50,059 nt of DNA, from positions 1 to 50,059 of IMG/VR virus record IMGVR_UViG_3300011416_000002; one strand, given 5' to 3'. How positions within the stretch are numbered: position 1 is the first letter of the stretch; every line of letters starts with the position of its first letter. Origin of the DNA: a virus. Shown here piece by piece: positions 6,068 to 14,637 of the stretch. The notes under the pieces are model-generated. The model was given only the letters and a program-made list of their open reading frames with translations. It had not been told where the DNA came from and ran no database searches. A program made the position numbers and the translations under genes.

Positions 6068-7132
6068 ATGCCCCAAGAGGCAAAAGCCCCCTACTTAACC
6101 GTCCGGCGTTCCGACATGATCGAGAAAAAGCAGATCGAATGGCTCTGGAAGCCCTATATCCCCGCAGGAAGCCTCTCCATGCTGACCGGAGACCCCGGTA
6201 TCGGTAAATCGACCCTGGTTTGCGAGATCATAGCCTGTCTGACGACCGGCCGACCGCTCCCTGGCATGGTTCCGGGGTCCATCCCGCCGTCCGAGTGCTG
6301 GATTTTGAACGCTGAAGACGCAGCCGACGACACGATTGTCTGGCGTCTCGACAACCAAGGCGCCGACCGCTCAAGGGTTCAGGTCACAGATCAGGCCAGA
6401 CCGCTGGATGAGCGGGCTATGAAGCAGATTGACCAGGTTCTAGGCGACCTGAAGATCAAATTCATGGTGGTTGACCCGGTTCAAGCCTGGACCGGCAGCA
6501 AGATCGACATTCACCGGTCAAATGAGGTCCGTGAATGGACCGAGCCGCTCCGTAACTTGGCAGTCTTCCATAAGACTGCCATCATGTTCATCCGCCACCG
6601 CCGCAAGGGAGCGGCCGGGGACAACCGCATCCAGTCAGGGTATGGCTCCATTGACTTCACAGGGGCCGTCCGGAGCGAGAACAGCGCCATCGAGGCGAAG
6701 GATGGCACCAAGTTCATCGCCCGCATCAAGGGTAACGTCGGCGTTGTGAAGGGCACCGGCCTTGCCTACATCTTGGAGACGCACCCTGATCCTGAGAACG
6801 ACCACGGCATCCTCCGCTGGCAAGGTGCCTACAATGAAGAAGCCATCAAAGAGAAGAAGACCGCTTCCCGTGTTCCTAAGGCGATGGGACGGGCTATTCT
6901 GTTCCTACAGGGTTTCCTGAACCAGGGACCGAGAACCGCGAAAGAATGCTTTACCGAGGGACTGAAGTCCGGTATCAGTGAGAGCACACTGAAGCGAGCC
7001 GCCCACGATATGGTGGACCGCAGCCGTGACGGGGACAAGATGCTATGGGCACTGAAGACATCTTCCCCTTTTGAAGATATGCCCCTGGTACAGATGAATG
7101 GCGCCGCTACCGAAACGCACATGGACACTTGA
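6068..7132 (+). CDS. RepA-like (AAA_25) replicative helicase ATPase
   Basis: This 354-residue protein belongs to the hexameric RecA-fold ATPases typified by RSF1010 RepA, which unwind DNA at the fork. Walker A is GDPGIGKST (41-49). Walker B is FMVVDPVQ (132-139, Asp136). The family's RHRRKG segment (176-181) is followed by GSIDFTGA (193-200). The C-terminal ~80 residues look like a small winged-helix module. It starts the rightward block right after the TGACC cluster, consistent with binding near its own origin. No separate primase gene is recognisable, so priming is likely host-supplied or by an unrecognised protein. The terminase small-subunit gene starts 35 bases inside its 3' end. Confidence 0.8.
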   Translation: MPQEAKAPYLTVRRSDMIEKKQIEWLWKPYIPAGSLSMLTGDPGIGKSTLVCEIIACLTTGRPLPGMVPGSIPPSECWILNAEDAADDTIVWRLDNQGADRSRVQVTDQARPLDERAMKQIDQVLGDLKIKFMVVDPVQAWTGSKIDIHRSNEVREWTEPLRNLAVFHKTAIMFIRHRRKGAAGDNRIQSGYGSIDFTGAVRSENSAIEAKDGTKFIARIKGNVGVVKGTGLAYILETHPDPENDHGILRWQGAYNEEAIKEKKTASRVPKAMGRAILFLQGFLNQGPRTAKECFTEGLKSGISESTLKRAAHDMVDRSRDGDKMLWALKTSSPFEDMPLVQMNGAATETHMDT

Positions 7133-7883
7133 TGACCCGCTCGACGAGAGTGCGGCTCTCGCATTCTGCGAGGCCATAGCGTTCGGCCGCTCCTTCGGAG
7201 ACATTGAGAACGACCAGGGGTTGCCGCCCCGCACCCTGTTCATGGTGTGGGTCATGCGGCACCCCGAGGTCGCCCAAGCCTTCCACGCTGCTCGCGAGGT
7301 CTCCTCCTACATTATGGAGGACGAGGCCATCGACAAGCTCCGCAACATGATGCGGAAGCCCGGCTCCCAAGCTGAAATCCGGCTCCTGGACCTCTTCCTG
7401 AACTGGGTGAAGTGGTCCACCTCCAAGCGCAACCCCAAGGTGTTCAGCGATAAGGCCGCCATCGACATCACCGTTCCGATCCAGATCAACACCTCCCTTG
7501 ATATGGCCAATACCGCTTCCGGCACCAAGGACCATCCGAACATCTACGAGCTGAAGGCCCAGCAGGTCCAGGAACTGGAACCGCCGCCCGACCCTGAGAA
7601 CGTCGTCGATCCCGTCCGTGAAGAAGCGACGAAGGAGTTCAAGAAGGAGAAGCCCAAGCTGCCTCGCCGTCAGAAGCGGCTTCTGGCCCCTCGCGTCGCT
7701 GTCACCGAGCTGGACCGCGCCGTCATCGCAGAGAAGGTCGCCGCTCGCCGCGAGAAGATGAATGCATACCACCGCGAACGGAACCGCCGACTGAAGGGCC
7801 TCCTCCAGTCAAAAGAGCGAAGCGAAAAATTGAGTGAGGACCAGGGAGGCCCATCGAATGGCCCAGACAGTCCACAGAACTGA
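7098..7883 (+). CDS. terS: Terminase small subunit (TerS)
   Basis: The 261-residue protein sits immediately before the large terminase gene and overlaps it by 26 bases. The N-terminal ~100 residues are helical with a helix-turn-helix-like stretch (FGDIENDQGLPPRTLFMVW) and a HPEVAQAFHAAREV segment typical of TerS proteins, which recognise the packaging site. The C-terminal third is very basic and low in complexity (KKEKPKLPRRQKR and later a run of Lys and Arg), which is long for the family and may bind DNA or the large subunit. It overlaps the RepA-like gene by 35 bases, so packaging genes are coupled to the replication gene upstream. Confidence 0.75.
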   Translation: MAPLPKRTWTLDDPLDESAALAFCEAIAFGRSFGDIENDQGLPPRTLFMVWVMRHPEVAQAFHAAREVSSYIMEDEAIDKLRNMMRKPGSQAEIRLLDLFLNWVKWSTSKRNPKVFSDKAAIDITVPIQINTSLDMANTASGTKDHPNIYELKAQQVQELEPPPDPENVVDPVREEATKEFKKEKPKLPRRQKRLLAPRVAVTELDRAVIAEKVAARREKMNAYHRERNRRLKGLLQSKERSEKLSEDQGGPSNGPDSPQN

Positions 7884-9318
7884 GTTCAACCCGAACCCCG
7901 TCCAAAGAAACTTCATAGAAAGCCGCGCCCGAGCGGACCTCTTCTCCAGCCGCATGGGAGAAGGAAAGTCCACCGCCATCGCATGGGCCTCCCTCTACCA
8001 CACGCGCCACAACCCCGGCGCGACCTGGGCGATCATCCGCGATACCTTTGAGAACATCGTTGGCACAACCCAGAAAACTTTCTTCCAGTGGTTCCCCCCT
8101 GGTGTCTATGGTTCCTACAACGCTTCCAAGAAGACCTTCACCTGGGCAGAGGGTGTCGCCAAGGGCGACGTGGTCTTCATGGGAATGGACGACCAGAATG
8201 ACGCCACCAAGCTCATGTCCCGCGAACTGGCTGGCTTTGCGATAGACGAACCCGCTCCCGCCGTCGGATCGGCCGGTGTCGATGAGATGATCTTCGATAT
8301 CGCCCTCTCCCGCTTGAGGCAGCCCGGCATGAACTGGTACTGCGCCAAGCTCGCGGAGAACAACCCAGACGAAGCCCACTGGACCTACACGCGGTTCGTC
8401 CGCGATCCCGACCCCGACTTCCGGGTGTGGCAACCGGCCATGCCTGAGAACATCATGCACCTCCCGAAGGAATACTACGCCGGCCTCCGGAAGACATGGC
8501 GCCACCGCCCCGACCTGATCCGGCGTTTCGTCGATGGTGAGTTCGGCTTCCAGATCGAAGGTAAGGCGGTGACCCCGCAGTGGTCCGAGAAAATCCATCT
8601 GACCCTTGGCCTAACCCCGATCCCTCGGCTGGAAGCAATCATGCTCTGGGACTTCGGCCATAACCCGACATGCATAATCACGCAGCGCACGCCAATGGGC
8701 CAGTGGTACATCCTCGACAGCTTTGTTGGCGAAGGGATCGGTGTTGCGGAACTCATTAACGACGTGGTGAAGCCGGTCATCATTGAGCGCTACAAGCCCG
8801 AGCACATTACCTTCCGGCACATCGGTGACCCCGCTGGTCTCACCGGTGAGCAGACCTCCGTTCATCGGAGCGCTGTCCGTGAGTTGCGGAAGGAACTCGG
8901 CGGTGCCTGGAGGTCTGGCCCCGTCAAGGTCCTGGAACGCATCGAGCCGCTTCGTGCCGTCCTTGCGAAGACTGTCGGAGGCAGGGGCCTCGTCCAGGTA
9001 GACCGCGACCGGGCTCCCCATGTCTGGCACGCTCTCCGTGGAGGATGGCACTTCAATATCGCTCATACCGGCCTCGTCTCGACTGTGCCTAAGAAGAACA
9101 TCCACTCCCATCCCGGAGATGCGATGGGCTACGGAGCCGCTGTCCTTTTCCCGCTGGGTAAGGTACAAGGAAGGATCGCATCGAACGCAGCTATCGACAA
9201 CCGGGCCAAGGGCGGATACTTTAGCCGAGGATCGAATAACGCAGCCGATGCCCTATTCAGGATCGGCAAGCCCGTCCCACCTGGGACGGTGAAACACGGA
9301 TCGAAGTTGGGAGCCTAA
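7858..9318 (+). CDS. terL: Terminase large subunit (TerL)
   Basis: The start at 7858 follows a GGGAGG ribosome site and gives 486 residues. The N-terminal ATPase has a Walker A variant SRMGEGKS (31-38) and Walker B with catalytic Glu at FAIDE (127-131). The C-terminal RNase H-like nuclease has acidic residues at LWDFGH (Asp265), IGDPAG (Asp324) and HPGDAMGYG (Asp421). It drives DNA into the prohead and cuts concatemers. It is preceded by TerS and followed one base later by a small head protein gene. Confidence 0.92.
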   Translation: MAQTVHRTEFNPNPVQRNFIESRARADLFSSRMGEGKSTAIAWASLYHTRHNPGATWAIIRDTFENIVGTTQKTFFQWFPPGVYGSYNASKKTFTWAEGVAKGDVVFMGMDDQNDATKLMSRELAGFAIDEPAPAVGSAGVDEMIFDIALSRLRQPGMNWYCAKLAENNPDEAHWTYTRFVRDPDPDFRVWQPAMPENIMHLPKEYYAGLRKTWRHRPDLIRRFVDGEFGFQIEGKAVTPQWSEKIHLTLGLTPIPRLEAIMLWDFGHNPTCIITQRTPMGQWYILDSFVGEGIGVAELINDVVKPVIIERYKPEHITFRHIGDPAGLTGEQTSVHRSAVRELRKELGGAWRSGPVKVLERIEPLRAVLAKTVGGRGLVQVDRDRAPHVWHALRGGWHFNIAHTGLVSTVPKKNIHSHPGDAMGYGAAVLFPLGKVQGRIASNAAIDNRAKGGYFSRGSNNAADALFRIGKPVPPGTVKHGSKLGA

Positions 9319-9319
9319 G

Positions 9320-9700
9320 ATGGCAGACGGCGCAACTACACCAGCAGTTACCCTCGTGAAGACCGATGACGGTTATGCCGTCGCCACTTGGTCCGGCGCC
9401 CTGAACGGCCTCGCGACCGGAGTGAAGGCTTCGATGGGCAGCGTGAGAGGATTGTCTGTCCAGGTGGACGGCACCTTCGGCTCCGCCACGGCGGTCCTCC
9501 AGGGCTCCAACGATGGCACCAACTTCGTCACCTGTCGCCTCGCTCGACAGGTTGCCGCAGCCGGGGTCAACGATGCCGCGTCCTTTACCGCTGCCGGGGC
9601 TGGCCGCGTCCTCGATGACATGTTCCGCTACTACCGCCTTTCGACCTCTGGGGGCACCAGCACCGCAGTTGTGATGACCCTGGTGGGCCTCCGCGCCTAA
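9320..9700 (+). CDS. Small beta-rich virion protein (126 aa)
   Basis: The sequence is Gly, Ala, Thr and Val rich and contains SVQVDGTFGSATAVLQGSND, a segment seen in small phage structural proteins with a carbohydrate-binding-like or jelly-roll fold. It lies between terminase and portal. A decoration or head-completion role is inferred from position and composition only. No cysteine, membrane segment or catalytic motif is visible. Confidence 0.6.
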   Translation: MADGATTPAVTLVKTDDGYAVATWSGALNGLATGVKASMGSVRGLSVQVDGTFGSATAVLQGSNDGTNFVTCRLARQVAAAGVNDAASFTAAGAGRVLDDMFRYYRLSTSGGTSTAVVMTLVGLRA

Positions 9701-9712
9701 CAGGAGTGAACC

Positions 9713-11554
9713 GTGGCCTACAGTGCACCGGAACCAGCCTCTACAATCGTAACTGGCGGCCCGACCGACGATAACGCTCGTCAGATCGTTCCTGTCCTCC
9801 AAGGCTACCTCCAGGAGGCCCAGTCCGCCCGCCGTGGTGGATTGAACAACCGCGACGACAAGTGGGAGGAGAACCTCCACCTCTACTGGAACCGCTACGA
9901 CATGGCCGGCAAAGCCGGCTGGCAGGCCCAGGAAACCCTCCCCGAAATCCCCGCCTTCGTAGACCGCTTCGCAGCCGCTTTGAAGGAAGCGCTCGTCACC
10001 GGCCCAACCGGTTTCTATACGGTGGTCGATCCCGCCGACCGCGAGGGGGACGTTACATCCGCCGTGAAGCGCATGACCGACGTATGGCTGTCGGTCGCTG
10101 GAAGGAACCAAACGGGTACCTGCCTGGGGTTCCCCGCCGTCTTCGAGGAACAGTGCAAGATGGGAGCCATCATGGCGATGTGCTCCTCGGTCTGCTGGAG
10201 GGACGATCACGGCTACGGGAGGGTCGCTATCGAGACAGTGGACCCGCGTAAGGTGTGGCTCGATCCAACCTACCGCAATCTCTACCGGGTCCGGCGCACG
10301 GAACTCGATAAGCATGAGCTGCGTGATATGGCGCTCATGAAGGACAAGAAGGGCTCGTCGATTTACAACCTGGATGCCGTCGATCAGATGGTGTCGCATA
10401 TCGACGGAGAAGCCCGCCGCCGACAGGAAGAAGCTTCGGGCCATGGAGCCGACCTCTCCTCTACCCGCCAGCCCATCGTGATGGATGAATACATTGCGAC
10501 CGTCGTGGCTCCCAACGGAGATGTCCTCGCCAAGGACGCCCTTATGGTCGTGGGGAACGAGCAGTTCCTCATCCGAGGCCCGGAGGCAAATCCCTACTGG
10601 CACAAGAAGGACTGGATGGTCTATGCGCCCCTGGTGAGCGCACCCTTCTCCGTCTACGGCCGCACTTACATGGAAGACTTCGGCTCCGTGGCCAAGGTCT
10701 TCAACAATCTGACGAACCTGATCCTGGACGCGGTCCAGATGTCCTCGATGAAGGCGTTCGTCGTCGTTCCGAGTTACCTTCTGAACCCGGAACAGATTGC
10801 CGGTGGGATTACTCCCAACATGCTCCTCCAAGCAGAGGACGGTGTCCCGGCTTCCGACGTGCTCCAAGCGGTGGACCTCGGCCAGCTTCCTCCGGAGAGC
10901 ATGCAAATCTGGTCCGCCATGAAGAACGAACTGCGTGAAGCGGCGGACATCAATGAGGTAGGGCTTGGCCAATTCGCGCCAAAGGCCCGCACATCTGCGA
11001 CCGAAGTCTCTCAGACGCAAGAGAGTTCCAGCGCCCTCATCCGTTCGATTGCGCAGACCATCGAGAGCCGTTGGCTCAATCCGACGCTCGATCTGGTGTG
11101 GAAGTGCGGCCTCCAGCATGTGAAACCCACCGACACGATGGTCGCTAACGCCTGCGGACAGGAACTGTTCAGCGCTCTGATGAAGCGCCGACGCGAGCTG
11201 ATTGCGCGGCCCATCACGTTCCAGGCGCAGGGCATCTCTACTCTGATCCAGAAGAACCGCATGCTGAAAGCTTTGCTTCAGCTTATGCAATACTTGGCCC
11301 AATCTAAGGAACTCCTCGCCGCTTTCATGCAAACCGCTGACATGAACAAGCTGGTCAAGCTGCTTTTCCAGCTCTCTGACGTAGATATGGAAAAGATTTC
11401 GATCTCGGAACGTGACAAAGTGATGCAGTCGGTGATGGGTCAGTTCCAGCAGGCCCAGCAAATGCAGCAGGGAGCTGGCCCGGTCCAGCCCGGTGCCGGC
11501 TCGATCCGCGAGATGGCCGACATCGCCAAGACGATGGGAATAAATCGCCAATGA
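9713..11554 (+). CDS. Portal protein
   Basis: A GTG start at 9713 follows AGGAGTGA. The 613-residue size, mixed alpha/beta sequence and place between TerL and the scaffold/capsid genes identify the dodecameric portal through which DNA enters and leaves. The central region (residues ~180-330) carries the acidic and aromatic blocks usual in podovirus portals (VDPRKVWLDPTYRN; GPEANPYWHKKDWMVYAPL). The C-terminal ~100 residues are helical, ending in a Gln-rich barrel-like tail (QFQQAQQMQQG). The stop overlaps the next start as ATGA. Confidence 0.8.
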   Translation: MAYSAPEPASTIVTGGPTDDNARQIVPVLQGYLQEAQSARRGGLNNRDDKWEENLHLYWNRYDMAGKAGWQAQETLPEIPAFVDRFAAALKEALVTGPTGFYTVVDPADREGDVTSAVKRMTDVWLSVAGRNQTGTCLGFPAVFEEQCKMGAIMAMCSSVCWRDDHGYGRVAIETVDPRKVWLDPTYRNLYRVRRTELDKHELRDMALMKDKKGSSIYNLDAVDQMVSHIDGEARRRQEEASGHGADLSSTRQPIVMDEYIATVVAPNGDVLAKDALMVVGNEQFLIRGPEANPYWHKKDWMVYAPLVSAPFSVYGRTYMEDFGSVAKVFNNLTNLILDAVQMSSMKAFVVVPSYLLNPEQIAGGITPNMLLQAEDGVPASDVLQAVDLGQLPPESMQIWSAMKNELREAADINEVGLGQFAPKARTSATEVSQTQESSSALIRSIAQTIESRWLNPTLDLVWKCGLQHVKPTDTMVANACGQELFSALMKRRRELIARPITFQAQGISTLIQKNRMLKALLQLMQYLAQSKELLAAFMQTADMNKLVKLLFQLSDVDMEKISISERDKVMQSVMGQFQQAQQMQQGAGPVQPGAGSIREMADIAKTMGINRQ

Positions 11555-11808
11555 AAATGGTCCAAGTAGAGAGCGCAGTGATGGAACTGCCGGTCCTCGG
11601 AGCGGCTGAGCCTTACCTGATCGCGGAACTCGACAAAGGAAAGCACCGGATCGTTCAACGGGCACTCAATTCCTCCACCGATGGCATCCTTACACCCGAC
11701 CTGGCACTCCAACTGTGGGCCGAGTACATCGCCGTGGAACGATTGCATAGGGGAATGGTGACCCGGCGCAAGCTGGCAGCCGCAGAAGCCACTAGATTTC
11801 CTGGTTGA
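11551..11808 (+). CDS. Small head-region protein (85 aa), unknown
   Basis: The ATG overlaps the portal gene's TGA, so it is translated with the portal. The protein is helical, with a hydrophobic N-terminus (VESAVMELPVLGAAEPYLIAE) and a basic end (RRKLAAAEATRF). The place between portal and scaffold suggests an assembly factor. No family is recognised. Confidence 0.6.
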   Translation: MKMVQVESAVMELPVLGAAEPYLIAELDKGKHRIVQRALNSSTDGILTPDLALQLWAEYIAVERLHRGMVTRRKLAAAEATRFPG

Positions 11809-11867
11809 CGCCCCCACACGGAACCGCCTATCCTTCGCCTTTCGCAACCTAACGACGGGAACACCCT

Positions 11868-12656
11868 ATGGCACGTAAGAAAGCCCCTGTAGAGCCTGCC
11901 GCCGACGACATCTTCGCCCATTTCGAGCGCCACGGCCGCTCTTTGAATGGCCCCGATGAGGCCCCAGTGAAGCAAGATAACGCTCAAACCGAGCTTCTGG
12001 CCCGCTTAGCGGCTCTGGAACAGCAGAACACGACGCTCCAGGACCAAATCCGCCGCTCCACCCTGTATGGAACGCCTACTCAGACCCCCGATCCTCGGGG
12101 ACAGGTGACCTACAAGGACATCAAGCCGGACTTCAGCGGCATTCCGAGCCAGATTGAAGACCCCGAGGGCTTCTCCCGCGCCCTTGCAGAGCGCACCACC
12201 ACCGCATTCGAGGCCCGAGAGGCAGCCCGCGAGCAGCACCAGCGGGAACAGGCCGAAAGGTCGGCCGCCGCGACCGGCATGTGGGAAGCCTTCTCCAACG
12301 CCTACCCCGATTGGAAGCCCCACGAGGATGTGGTTGAGACCGTCTCTGGGAAGGTAGCCGAGCGCGCCAAGGCCGCTGGCATGGATATGCAGAAATACTT
12401 CGGCGCTTCCCGCGACCTCTTCTTCGCAGATGTAGCCGCCGAACTTCAGAAGAAGTATGGCAAGCTCATCGAGGCGGATGATGGAACTCCCGCTCCCGCT
12501 GCTAAGCGCCGCGACGAGAATGAGGATGAAGGCCGCACTGCCGGCATCTTCGGAGGAAACGAGACAGGTGGAAAGCCAACGGCGGCTTCCGGCCAGGCAC
12601 GTCCTGGGATGCTGGAAGACCTTCAGGCTCTCCAAAAGAAGATGGGGCTTTTCTAA
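11868..12656 (+). CDS. Capsid scaffolding protein (probable)
   Basis: This 262-residue protein lies directly before the major capsid gene and has the usual scaffold character. It is highly charged, with long helices (a coiled coil at ~38-60, ALEQQNTTLQDQIRR; a Glu/Arg-rich helix at ~105-130), a flexible acidic stretch (KRRDENEDEGR) and a helical C-terminus (MLEDLQALQKKMGLF) of the kind that contacts capsid subunits. There is no protease motif. The identification rests on position and composition. Confidence 0.7.
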   Translation: MARKKAPVEPAADDIFAHFERHGRSLNGPDEAPVKQDNAQTELLARLAALEQQNTTLQDQIRRSTLYGTPTQTPDPRGQVTYKDIKPDFSGIPSQIEDPEGFSRALAERTTTAFEAREAAREQHQREQAERSAAATGMWEAFSNAYPDWKPHEDVVETVSGKVAERAKAAGMDMQKYFGASRDLFFADVAAELQKKYGKLIEADDGTPAPAAKRRDENEDEGRTAGIFGGNETGGKPTAASGQARPGMLEDLQALQKKMGLF

Positions 12657-12699
12657 ACGAGCTGCGCCTGCCGGTGTCCCTTTCCACCGTGCGGCCAGA

Positions 12700-12732
12700 G
12701 GAGGGGTCCCGCTCCCCGTCCGGGACCCCTCC
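12700..12732 (+). terminator. Strong hairpin between scaffold and capsid genes
   Basis: GGAGGGGTCCCG and CGGGACCCCTCC form a perfect 12-bp stem around a nine-base loop. The following GCCCTTTCG gives only a weak U-tract, so it may be a partial terminator or an RNA-stabilising stem. The gene-free gap from 12657 to 13043 holds this hairpin, a smaller CCCCAT/ATGGGG hairpin (12837-12854), a tRNA-like element and a promoter-like sequence. Confidence 0.6.
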
Positions 12733-12864
12733 GCCCTTTCGATGTAACCTTGAGGCATCTTTATAGGCTCTAATGTTGCTTCAAGACGCCTTTTGGGAGG
12801 ACCTGATCCAATGCTCAGACGCCAGGGATAAAGGCGCCCCATAGCTTAATGGGGCCTCCCGCCC

Positions 12865-12949
12865 GCCAGGGTAGCTCAAAGATAGAGCGCCGGTCTAGTC
12901 TGACGACTAGGAATGCCGGAAGATGGAGGTTCGAACCCTCCCCCTGGCC
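12865..12949 (+). tRNA. tRNA-like element with an expanded anticodon loop
   Basis: The 7-bp acceptor stem is perfect (GCCAGGG 12865-12871 with CCCTGGC 12942-12948). The D-arm is GCTC-AAAGATA-GAGC. The T-arm is GGAGG-TTCGAAC-CCTCC with the canonical TTCGAAC loop (12925-12941). The anticodon stem CCGGT pairs with GCCGG using one T-G wobble, but the loop has 20 bases instead of 7 and contains a 6-bp hairpin CTAGTC-TGAC-GACTAG. Removing 13 bases would leave a normal loop, with GGA, AGA or AGT as anticodon depending on the cut. CCA is not encoded. A T-run follows (TTATTTTTTT). It may be an intron-bearing or degenerate tRNA, or a tRNA mimic with a regulatory or processing role. Confidence 0.55.
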
Positions 12950-12962
12950 CCTTATTTTTTTA

Positions 12963-12991
12963 TTGACACCCCCTATTGAACAATGTACAGA
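12963..12991 (+). promoter_or_regulatory. Candidate sigma-70 promoter for the major capsid gene
   Basis: TTGACA at 12963-12968 is a perfect -35 box. After a 17-base spacer, TACAGA (12986-12991) is a poor -10 box. It lies between the tRNA-like element and the capsid start at 13044, where a separate strong promoter for the most abundant virion protein would be useful. The weak -10 keeps confidence low; an activator might be needed. Confidence 0.4.
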
Positions 12992-13043
12992 AGCCCGTAA
13001 GTCGGACGGGGAAACGAAATCCGGCACCCAAGGGGGAACCGCA

Positions 13044-13970
13044 ATGTCTTGGACATTTGACGCGCCGACCGGCACCTATCGGAACCACGCTCTGTCGAGC
13101 GACATCCGCCGCGAGGCTATCGCAGACACCCAGTTTATGAAGTTCTTCCGTGCCGAGCCCGGCTTCGGTAAGAAGAAGGGTGACACTGTCACGATCACTC
13201 GCATCATGAAGCTCCCGCTGGCAAGCCGCGTGAGTGAGACTGATGCATCGCTCCCGAGCGGCCGTCCGGCCATCGAGACCAAGTCGGTCTCTGTGAGCCA
13301 GTGGGGATACAAAATTCCCATCACGGAGTTCGAGCAGCACTTGACGCACTTCAACATCATGGACCCGTTCCAGCAGGCCCTTCGGGACCAGATTTCGCTG
13401 ACCATGGACAAGATGTGCGCCGACGCTCTCCAGCTCACGCCGTACAAGTACACCCCACTCTCGACTGGTGGTGAGTTCGTCACGGACGGCTCCGCTGACA
13501 GCCTCTCCGACCGCAACCTGGAAATCCAGGACCTCCGGCGCCTTCATGATCGCCTCCACGGCACGCTCAAGTGCCCCAAGTTCAAGAACGGCCGTTACAT
13601 CGGCATCCTGAGCACCAGGGCGGCCCGAGGCATCAAGAACGACCCGGAGTTCAAGGATTGGATGGCTCCTTCTACGAAGGACCCGCTGATCAGTGGCAAG
13701 CTCTACGATGTGGAGGGCTTCACCCTCTACGAGACCAACCACACCGACGCGCTGTCGGACCTGATCGGCAACTCCACCACGACTGGTGAGGCCATCTTCT
13801 TCGGCGCCGACGCTGGTGGCCTTGTGAAGATTATGGACCCCGAGCTGCGGGCTGGTATGCCCGAGGAGCTGGGTACCCGCCGCGAGATCGGCTGGGTCGG
13901 GACTGTCGAGGCGTTCCTCGTCTGGGAGCGTCCCACGCAGGCCCGCGTGATCCACCTGGCGTCAACGTAA
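13044..13970 (+). CDS. Major capsid protein
   Basis: The ATG at 13044 follows AGGGGGAA and gives 308 residues, a normal size for an HK97-fold capsid subunit. The pattern at residues 15-60 (HALSSDIRREAIADTQFMKFF, then KKGDTVTITRI) and the C-terminal REIGWVGTVEAF segment resemble the N4 gp56-like capsid group of podoviruses; the group assignment is tentative. Position after scaffold, high codon regularity and an own upstream promoter candidate support the call. No protease domain or delta region is seen, so maturation cleavage is unlikely. Confidence 0.8.
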   Translation: MSWTFDAPTGTYRNHALSSDIRREAIADTQFMKFFRAEPGFGKKKGDTVTITRIMKLPLASRVSETDASLPSGRPAIETKSVSVSQWGYKIPITEFEQHLTHFNIMDPFQQALRDQISLTMDKMCADALQLTPYKYTPLSTGGEFVTDGSADSLSDRNLEIQDLRRLHDRLHGTLKCPKFKNGRYIGILSTRAARGIKNDPEFKDWMAPSTKDPLISGKLYDVEGFTLYETNHTDALSDLIGNSTTTGEAIFFGADAGGLVKIMDPELRAGMPEELGTRREIGWVGTVEAFLVWERPTQARVIHLAST

Positions 13971-14002
13971 TCGGTGACCGGAACCCATAGGGAGTAACGC
14001 AA

Positions 14003-14575
14003 ATGCATGTCGATATGAGGAAGGTCGTTATCGTCTCGGCAGCCGACACGCCGAACATCGATAGCGCCGGTGCAGTAGCCGAGTTCATCCCGGTCCTGCC
14101 CTTCGTAGTCACGCGGGTCGGTATCCTGGTCACCACAGCGGTTGACCCGGACAACTCGGTCGCGCTGACTGCTGAGATGGAGCGCCGGATCACGGTCGGC
14201 TCCGCCACCAATGCCGTCACGCTGGGCACCTTCAAGATCATGGCCGCAGCGGCCACCAACCTCGCGGTTGGCCAGATCGTGTACAAGGACCTGCACATCG
14301 ATGACGAGGACGGCGAGGAGCCCGAGGACTACGATGCGGATACCTCTCGTGCGAACCGCAACGAGGCCCCGTCTTCGAACATCACGCTTCACGCAACGGG
14401 CCTCCACCCGTTCCTGATCCCGGCTGGTCAGAGCTTCGCACTGACCCTGGACACGAACGCCGAGGCAGACAGCGGTGCGGTCATGAGCTTCATCGAGGGC
14501 TACTACCTGCCCCTGATGGATCACCTGGCCGATGTTGATCCGCTGATGCGCGACACGACGAACGACATAAGCTAA
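14003..14575 (+). CDS. Capsid-associated structural protein (190 aa), unknown
   Basis: It starts after GGGAGT, 32 bases behind the capsid stop. The sequence is beta-rich with hydrophobic strands (FVVTRVGILVTTAV, SFALTLDTNAEADS) and a strongly acidic loop at residues ~96-112 (HIDDEDGEEPEDYDAD). Its place right after the capsid gene suggests a decoration or cement protein on the head surface. The palindrome at 14584 ends this small unit. Confidence 0.6.
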   Translation: MHVDMRKVVIVSAADTPNIDSAGAVAEFIPVLPFVVTRVGILVTTAVDPDNSVALTAEMERRITVGSATNAVTLGTFKIMAAAATNLAVGQIVYKDLHIDDEDGEEPEDYDADTSRANRNEAPSSNITLHATGLHPFLIPAGQSFALTLDTNAEADSGAVMSFIEGYYLPLMDHLADVDPLMRDTTNDIS

Positions 14576-14583
14576 CCGAGAGT

Positions 14584-14603
14584 GGGGTCCTCTAGAGGAC
14601 CCC
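14584..14603 (+). terminator. Perfect 20-bp palindrome after the capsid-associated gene
   Basis: GGGGTCCTCTAGAGGACCCC folds into an 8-bp stem with a CTAG loop, followed by CCTTCTCCCAT. It lies 8 bases past the stop at 14575. The U-tract is poor, so it may act as a partial terminator or protect the capsid mRNA 3' end. Confidence 0.55.
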
Positions 14604-14637
14604 CTTCTCCCATAATTCTAACAAGGGAAGCTCGACC

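Noticed and set aside
9257-11665. 802-codon open frame on the minus strand opposite the portal gene
   Set aside because: It mirrors the portal gene's codon pattern in a GC-rich genome, has no ribosome site or family, and the portal gene is well supported.
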